Assembly: GCA_903896595.1 (NCBI GenBank)
Contig: CAITYL010000193.1
Coordinates: 1 to 39,205 of the forward strand
Source of the DNA: an uncultured Lentisphaerota bacterium
GTDB taxonomy: Bacteria > Verrucomicrobiota > Lentisphaeria > Oligosphaerales > CAITYL01
Direction of reading: 5' to 3'
DNA length: 39,205 nt
The notes below the pieces were generated by a model. The model saw only the letters and a program-made list of their open reading frames with translations. It was not told the origin of the DNA and did no database searches. Every line of letters begins with the position of its first letter. Within the stretch, counting starts at the first letter, position 1. Of this stretch, positions 33,540 through 39,205 are shown one piece after another. The translations under genes were made by a program, and so were the position numbers.

Positions 33540-36500
33540 TCACCCTGGTGGCGGTGGGGGCGGGGGTGTCGGTGTTACCGCACACGGCGTGTAGGTGGTA
33601 CTGAACACATTGTTGCTTTCGTCACTCTCCACCGCGGTATTCCGGCCGTCCACTACGGCACGGAACGTGCGTTCCCCGAGAGCGGCGCCGACCGGCAACC
33701 GGGTCACGGTCACCCGCTTGGTCTTGCCGGCGCTGATCGTGCTGACCGCCACGCTCTTGGTGGCGGCCTGGCCGTCGGCATAATTGATCCACACCTCCAG
33801 ATAACCCGCTTTCGCCGTGCCGCCATTGTTCCGGATCGTCACATAGGCGGTGAAGGTGCCGTTGCACAGGGGCGCCACCGGACTGAAAGCAACCGCCGTG
33901 ATACTGAAGTCGGGCCGCGCCGTCACCGTGTAATTGGCCGTCCGGCTATTGTTGGTGGTCTTGGTCTCGCCCGGCACCGCGGACAGGGTCGCTGTCATCT
34001 TTTTCACCCCCGGTGCCTGGCCGGGAACCGTGAATGTCATCTTAACCGACTTGGACTTGGCCAGGGCCGGCACGGTCTGTGTGATTCCCGCGGCACCGAC
34101 CGCCGGGGTCAACGTCAGCGTACCGCCCGGACAAGGGTTCTTGCCCGCGTTTCTGACCGTCACGTCAGCTGTGAACGGGCTAGCGTCAAGAGGCTTGCTC
34201 GGCGTGACCTTAAGCGCCGAGACCATCAAGTCCGTCGGCAGGACGGGGGCGGTAACCGTGACCGTCAAGGGGGGACGGAACGCCTCGCCCGATTCCCCGC
34301 TGCTGACGGTTGCCACGGCAAACAGTTGATAGTTTCCGACCGGAACATTCGTCCAGGCAAAGTCAAAAAAGCCAGAGCCGCCGGTCCGCTTGGTGGCCAT
34401 GCCAATCAAATTCGTGGAACTGAAGCTATAGGCGGTGTAAAGCTTTACGCTGGTGACCGGACGTCCCGTATCGGAACTGTAGGCATGGACCACCACGGGA
34501 ACAGTCGCCGGCGCCGCGGCGACCACCGTGGTCGGCTCCTCAAAATGCACCGTGATCGTCAGGTCTTGCCTGATCGTCAACGTCCCCGCCACATAGGAGA
34601 ATGCATAGTTTCCATCATTGCCGCCGCTGACCGTAATGGGATAGGTTCCGGCGCCGCTCGTCGCCGTGGCCGAACATGTTGCCGTGGGTGGCGCATCCAG
34701 CACCGCCGCCGTGTCGCCATTGGCAAAGCCGGCATAGGCAATGGTGAACGCCGGATTGGCCGTGCCAAAAGAACGGGTTTTGTTTTCAGCGGTCGCGGTC
34801 AACGCCTTTTTGGCCACCGTCAAGGTTTTTGCCACGGGGGCCGCCGCATTCCAATTGCCATTCCCCGACTGCGATGCCGTGATTGTGGCCGTGCCCGCGC
34901 CGACGATATGGATTTTGCCAGCGACAATGGTGGCCACCGCAAAATTGCTACTTGCATAGGTCACAACCAGCCCGGAGGATGCCGTGGCCCCCGGTGCGAA
35001 GTCCGCAGCGCCATACGTCGTTGATGGCAACACCGGGAAGGTGATTGCCTGGTCTCTTCCAACTTTATATAACAGCTTAACGACGAACGTGGTTTGAGGC
35101 GGTAGCGCACTACTGGTCACGGTTACTGTCGCATCATGGTTACCCAATGACGACGTATTGAGAAGAAGCCTGAGCGAATTTAATCCCCCAGCAAGAATGC
35201 CAGAAGGCGGTGACTCAAGTAATGATGCATCGCCTGACACCGTTGCGCCAGTGATAGCCAGAGTTTGTTCGCCTGTATTACGAACAATTATCTGCGCCAC
35301 CTTATCGGTTGCATCCAAAGTAATAGCTCCGATATCAATCGGAACCCCGCTGGTTGCAACATGGCCATTGCATTCGACAAAAACCCGTTCGCACGGAACA
35401 ACGGTGAACTTGATCGTTTTCTGCTGCGATTCCGGAGAACGGTCAGCGTCTATCGCGGTTATGACTAAACTATGCTCGCCGGCCGTTAACGGGCCAAGAT
35501 CGACATAATAGCTTCCTTGAACCGTGACCGTCGTCCCGTCTATGGTTGCCGAGGTCGTTCCGATACCACTTGCATCGGTAAGGTTCCAGGAAACACGGAC
35601 GGCTTCATCAGAACCGATGACGCCATCTCCATCCCCGTTATGTTCAACAACTACAATGTTCGAGATAATCGGCCCTTGGGTGTCACCGTCTTGAATATTA
35701 ATAGTCCGATATGCTTTATTGTTGTTCGCCGGATCAGATGTTGAAACGGACAATGTGGCATAAATGCTATGAGCTCCCTCTTGCAACGTGGTGATTCCGG
35801 TAAACGATACCGTCTGGTCATTTCGAGCCGCCAGGCCACCTATCGTCTGGGCCGGGGCAAGAAGCACGCCACCGGCATCGGGATCGCCGTCGTACAGACT
35901 TACCGTGATATTACCGGTCTGATTGTAGGCGGTCAAGTTGCGTACGAGGATCGAGACAGTCAAGGCCGTACCTTCCACTGGATTGCCGTCACTGAAGGTG
36001 ATCCCTGGTTCCGTAACCTGAACGTCCGGCTGCTTGATGTAGGCATACTTCACCGCACCAGTGGCGGCTTGATCAACCCACGCAAAGCTGAATCCATCTC
36101 CTCGCAACTCACTGCAGTTGCCCTCCGGGGTAATGACCGCCTCTTGGTTGCCGTTTCCTTGGTCGATGTAGTAAAGCCCGGAGCGTCCCGTCCCATAGTC
36201 AAAACAGACGACACCCTGTCCTTCTGGCCCTCCTGCCGCAATGGTTTCACCACCGAGATTTTCGTCGGCAACCTTATAGAGTTGGGCGTTTATTCCATCT
36301 GTCTTGGCTATCCAGATGTCGCAGTAACCCGCCAACTTTTGGCCGTAAATTGCGCGATGTGCCGCCGCGCAATAGTTTGTCATGTTTGTTAAGAGAAGAA
36401 GCTTTGGTGTGGAGTCTGCGGTGGCAAAGTCCATGGCATGATAAGCCGCGTCTTTAGTTAGCCATTTCCGTGTGCCTGAAGAACTGACGTTCCAGTAGTA

Positions 36501-39092
36501 CGTATCGCTTTTATAGATGAGGAACCCCTCGGTAAAATCCCCGTTGGCCTCAATCGTCGGACGATCTGCGGTACCTGAACCAGGTGCATGGGTGGTGCTG
36601 TACCGCTCGGTGAAACCGCCATTGCCGTTGTATTCCATCACAACCAAGTTCATGGCCGATTTCGGAGTGCTGTCGCTAGACAAGATCTCGTAAGCTCTGG
36701 TGAACGCCACCAGATTTCCATCAAGTCCGATTAAGTATTCCCGCCACGGTGTGGCGTTGGCGACAGGGAAAACTCCCAAGTCTGGCCGACTTAGGTCGTA
36801 GGCGTAGATGTCGGTGTTGTCGTTCCCGGATCTGTTGCGATCATCTTCCCAAACAACTAGCGTGCCGGATACGAAGGGGTTGCGTTGGTCTGCTGGATCT
36901 GTACAGATAGCTCGCGCTTGGCCCGTAGCCAAGTTATAGGCAAATATGTCCTCGTTGCCGTTCCTCGAATCACGCCACACGATCCAATTGCCTGAAATGT
37001 CGGGATGCTTAGCTCCCGTGACGTTCGGAACCTGAAAAACCGGCACGGCATCGCTGACGAGTCCCGTAATAGTGAAAACATCATCTTCGCCCGGCCATCG
37101 CACGCGTCCGGTCGACTTGACGCGCACCCAACGCGGTGGAATCTGTCCTTTCAAGCCGGTCGTATTGATTTGTACGACCAAATCCACGGTTTGCCCTACG
37201 CCGATGCTGCAGGGGAACGTCACGCCGGAAAACGTCGTATCCGTGGGAGACGACGTAATAATGTCTCCGGAATCGACAGTAAACGGTGCAGAACCAACGT
37301 TTTTAATCTGGATTGTATGGCTTACCAAAGTGCCGGGAGATGCAACGCCAAAGTCATAGCTCTGTTCCGATAACCGTAGCCATGCGGTGGCCACAATGGT
37401 CACAGGCACTCTCACCGGAGGTGCGGTGTCCGCGGGATTCTGATCATAGGTCACGTGCATGTCAATGTATTCCGTTCCGGAGTAACTGCGCTGTATGTCT
37501 GCCACGTTGTATACAGTGGAGTAGTTGGATTGGGCATCATGGTTAGGGGCAAGATCGGGGTAACCATGAACATCGGACAACCCGTCAACCTTAAAGGCCG
37601 CGCCATCGTATGTGAGCCATGCGTCAATGTCCGTCGCTGTTGCCTGGCCGATATTGCGGAGACGCGGTCGGATATGAACACTCTCTCCGCTTTGGATAAT
37701 GCCATCACCATTATTATAAGATGCCACGGTTGTCGAGTCGTCAATTTCAAGCGGCGGGACCAGGACAATCGATGCATTAAGTAATCCCAACTCATAGAAG
37801 TCTTGACTAAAAGGCAAATCTTGGTAATAAGAAATTCCATTCTTTTCATACATGACATGCAGCATAAAATTGACCGTGGTGTCAGTGGAAAGGTCAAGGA
37901 ATAAATGGTGCCGGTTGTAGGGTAACTCGGACTCGCCGACCCCCAAAGCTGGATAATCCAACTCGGCATTGTCAATTTTCATATTACCCGAGGAGGGACA
38001 CCGCAAAATGGACTGGACATTCGTTATTTCTACGGTGGCATTATTTCTGAGTTTAACCTGTAACCCAATACTTTCCCCGGTTTCTAGCACACCATTGTCA
38101 TTTCCGTTGTCAATCCAATTATACCCCGCGATGGAGATATCGTTACTGGGGCTTGCCTGGACACGCACGGTGTAACTCCAGGCTTTCTGGACCGCCTTCT
38201 GCCCTAACTGATCCGAGATATCAGATGCCTCTCCTCCAATGCCCAGTACGAGATAGCCGTTCTTGGTGATATTTGAGAGCGGGAATCTCCAGGTCAAGCC
38301 GTTGCCGATTAGCGTTGGTGTACCCACGGTTACTCCTTGGAATGCGTCGCCAGAGAGTTTCAGATCGGCGGCATGGACGCCAGAAACCGGTTTACTGAAG
38401 GTGACGTCCGTTTTCATGGTTCCATTGACAACGGTGGCTCCATCGGCTGGGGTTAACATCGTGACGATAGGTTTATCGGTTCCGATGGCCGTCAGCTCTG
38501 CGTATTCCAAACTTATTCTCCAGCCATGTCTCGCATCTGCGCGATTGGGGTCCTCAACCGTGTCGGCATAGAAATGGATTGGACCAGAATGTTTTTCTTT
38601 CCACGTAGCGGGCACGCCACTAATACAGTCGCCCCAACGCCACTGCGCCCAAACCGCAAAAGAAACATCTTCAGGCCAGTTGAACAACTCATTTGTTCCC
38701 GGAACCCAGTCCCAGCCGGTCTCTATGAGCGTGTAGTTGTCAGCTATGACGAGAGACTTGACACCCTCGTTGCTGTCGAAGAGGTTGTCCATCACGCCCT
38801 TGCTGAGAGCCGTATCCTTCCCGTCAGTCAATTCGGCTGGAATGAATGGATCAAGAAGCGTAATCTGGATCTCGGGTGGATTGGTAGATGCCTGCGACAG
38901 GTATCTGGCTGCGGCACGTGCCGCCCAAGCGCCGGCGCTGTGCGCAATAAAATGAATTTTGCGAATACCAGGGGATTTACGGAAAATCAGCTCACCGAGA
39001 TGATAGCCGTGTTGGTGCGAGATCTCGGCGGCTTCAGTCCCATTGGTGCCAGCCGCTAGGTCTGTTCCCCCTGTATCCGTATCCTTTGCCAT
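33540..39092 (-). CDS. Giant mosaic protein: alpha/beta-hydrolase, beta-propeller, CARDB and MBG domains (1850 aa)
   Basis: Residues ~20-210 look like a lipase-type alpha/beta-hydrolase: IHFIAHSAGAWAARAAARYL with Ser52 as nucleophile, the acid in LLDPFIP and the His of KEKHSGPIHFYAD as candidates. Then follow an Ig-like bacterial domain (ADGATVVNGTMKTDVTFSKP), CARDB-like domains (NNGDGIIQSGESVHIRPRLR), a choice-of-anchor beta domain (LSEQSYDFGVASPGTLVSHT), a TolB-like beta-propeller (WIVWRDSRNGNEDIFAYN, LVVWEDDRNRSGNDNTDIYA), another CARDB domain, MBG-like domains (ATAENKTRSFGTANPAFTIA), and two CARDB domains before a poly-Pro tail. No signal peptide precedes the ATG; the frame is closed upstream by TAA near 39117. 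The hydrolase lacks its first strands, so the gene may be 5'-truncated. Export is inferred from the domains only. Confidence 0.72.
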   Translation of the reverse strand: MAKDTDTGGTDLAAGTNGTEAAEISHQHGYHLGELIFRKSPGIRKIHFIAHSAGAWAARAAARYLSQASTNPPEIQITLLDPFIPAELTDGKDTALSKGVMDNLFDSNEGVKSLVIADNYTLIETGWDWVPGTNELFNWPEDVSFAVWAQWRWGDCISGVPATWKEKHSGPIHFYADTVEDPNRADARHGWRISLEYAELTAIGTDKPIVTMLTPADGATVVNGTMKTDVTFSKPVSGVHAADLKLSGDAFQGVTVGTPTLIGNGLTWRFPLSNITKNGYLVLGIGGEASDISDQLGQKAVQKAWSYTVRVQASPSNDISIAGYNWIDNGNDNGVLETGESIGLQVKLRNNATVEITNVQSILRCPSSGNMKIDNAELDYPALGVGESELPYNRHHLFLDLSTDTTVNFMLHVMYEKNGISYYQDLPFSQDFYELGLLNASIVLVPPLEIDDSTTVASYNNGDGIIQSGESVHIRPRLRNIGQATATDIDAWLTYDGAAFKVDGLSDVHGYPDLAPNHDAQSNYSTVYNVADIQRSYSGTEYIDMHVTYDQNPADTAPPVRVPVTIVATAWLRLSEQSYDFGVASPGTLVSHTIQIKNVGSAPFTVDSGDIITSSPTDTTFSGVTFPCSIGVGQTVDLVVQINTTGLKGQIPPRWVRVKSTGRVRWPGEDDVFTITGLVSDAVPVFQVPNVTGAKHPDISGNWIVWRDSRNGNEDIFAYNLATGQARAICTDPADQRNPFVSGTLVVWEDDRNRSGNDNTDIYAYDLSRPDLGVFPVANATPWREYLIGLDGNLVAFTRAYEILSSDSTPKSAMNLVVMEYNGNGGFTERYSTTHAPGSGTADRPTIEANGDFTEGFLIYKSDTYYWNVSSSGTRKWLTKDAAYHAMDFATADSTPKLLLLTNMTNYCAAAHRAIYGQKLAGYCDIWIAKTDGINAQLYKVADENLGGETIAAGGPEGQGVVCFDYGTGRSGLYYIDQGNGNQEAVITPEGNCSELRGDGFSFAWVDQAATGAVKYAYIKQPDVQVTEPGITFSDGNPVEGTALTVSILVRNLTAYNQTGNITVSLYDGDPDAGGVLLAPAQTIGGLAARNDQTVSFTGITTLQEGAHSIYATLSVSTSDPANNNKAYRTINIQDGDTQGPIISNIVVVEHNGDGDGVIGSDEAVRVSWNLTDASGIGTTSATIDGTTVTVQGSYYVDLGPLTAGEHSLVITAIDADRSPESQQKTIKFTVVPCERVFVECNGHVATSGVPIDIGAITLDATDKVAQIIVRNTGEQTLAITGATVSGDASLLESPPSGILAGGLNSLRLLLNTSSLGNHDATVTVTSSALPPQTTFVVKLLYKVGRDQAITFPVLPSTTYGAADFAPGATASSGLVVTYASSNFAVATIVAGKIHIVGAGTATITASQSGNGNWNAAAPVAKTLTVAKKALTATAENKTRSFGTANPAFTIAYAGFANGDTAAVLDAPPTATCSATATSGAGTYPITVSGGNDGNYAFSYVAGTLTIRQDLTITVHFEEPTTVVAAAPATVPVVVHAYSSDTGRPVTSVKLYTAYSFSSTNLIGMATKRTGGSGFFDFAWTNVPVGNYQLFAVATVSSGESGEAFRPPLTVTVTAPVLPTDLMVSALKVTPSKPLDASPFTADVTVRNAGKNPCPGGTLTLTPAVGAAGITQTVPALAKSKSVKMTFTVPGQAPGVKKMTATLSAVPGETKTTNNSRTANYTVTARPDFSITAVAFSPVAPLCNGTFTAYVTIRNNGGTAKAGYLEVWINYADGQAATKSVAVSTISAGKTKRVTVTRLPVGAALGERTFRAVVDGRNTAVESDESNNVFSTTYTPCAVTPTPPPPPPPG

Positions 39093-39116
39093 GTTATACT
39101 GCGTTAGGGTTATAAT

Positions 39117-39205
39117 TTAAACTTTTATCGTTTGAAATTTCAAGCTCATCAGGCTGCGCATTTCATCAGCGTATTCAGTTGGCAAGTCGGCGATGCATTG
39201 CACGA
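39117..39205 (-). CDS. Tail of a gene entering from beyond the window
   Basis: A frame open to the right edge ends ...MRSLMSLKFQTIKV then TAA at 39117. With 28 residues the family cannot be named. The gene ends 24 bp before the giant mosaic gene, on the same strand. It could be a separate protein or the frame-shifted N-terminal part of the giant protein. Confidence 0.35.
   Translation of the reverse strand, partial: VQCIADLPTEYADEMRSLMSLKFQTIKV

Overview
The window reads as chromosomal DNA of a GC-rich PVC-group bacterium, most likely Lentisphaerota or a close relative. The clues are three prepilin-like proteins with an H-X9-DG C-terminus, two PEP-CTERM proteins, several very large secreted carbohydrate-active proteins each next to a GntR or LacI regulator, and a PPi-dependent phosphofructokinase. 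The taxonomic call is inference from gene content.

Positions 1-22,460 are a carbohydrate-utilisation region built from three similar cassettes. Cassette 1 (minus, 9477 to 1): GntR regulator, possible leader ORF, PEP-CTERM protein, pseudopilin, a ~1190-aa secreted hydrolase-like protein, an SGNH esterase and a GH110-like beta-helix galactosidase cut by the window edge. Cassette 2 (plus, 10104-15514): GntR regulator, CBM9 + GH42-like protein, pseudopilin. Cassette 3 (minus, 22359-15813): PEP-CTERM protein, LacI regulator, pseudopilin, and a ~1160-aa protein with a CBM9-like domain and a GH-like barrel whose start overlaps the pilin stop. In every cassette one regulator, one H-X9-DG pseudopilin and one giant secreted carbohydrate-active protein occur together. 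Palindromic candidate operators lie on the promoters of both GntR genes and of the second PEP-CTERM gene.

Positions 22,460-24,456 hold a REP-associated tyrosine transposase (RAYT) flanked by inversely oriented short repeats: a 63-bp tandem duplication on one side and a degenerate ladder of AACTATTCACCTGTCCCT-type units on the other.

Positions 24,457-32,680 are mostly housekeeping: a GH43-like gene trailing an actinobacterial-style hisE-hisG pair, tRNA-Leu(CAG), purM, a PPi-phosphofructokinase gene and a coupled membrane protein. Positions 32,681-39,205 hold two copies of a GTGGGGCG-type hairpin element bracketing a small lipoprotein-like gene, then a giant 1850-residue mosaic protein (alpha/beta-hydrolase, beta-propeller, CARDB, MBG) with a visible drop in GC over its 5' two thirds, and the tail of another gene at the edge.

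Almost every intergenic gap carries inverted repeats from several distinct families (CGAAG type, GATACCGATAGC type, GTCCAC type, GGACAGGCA type, GTGGGGCG type). No CRISPR array, rRNA, prophage or plasmid origin was seen.
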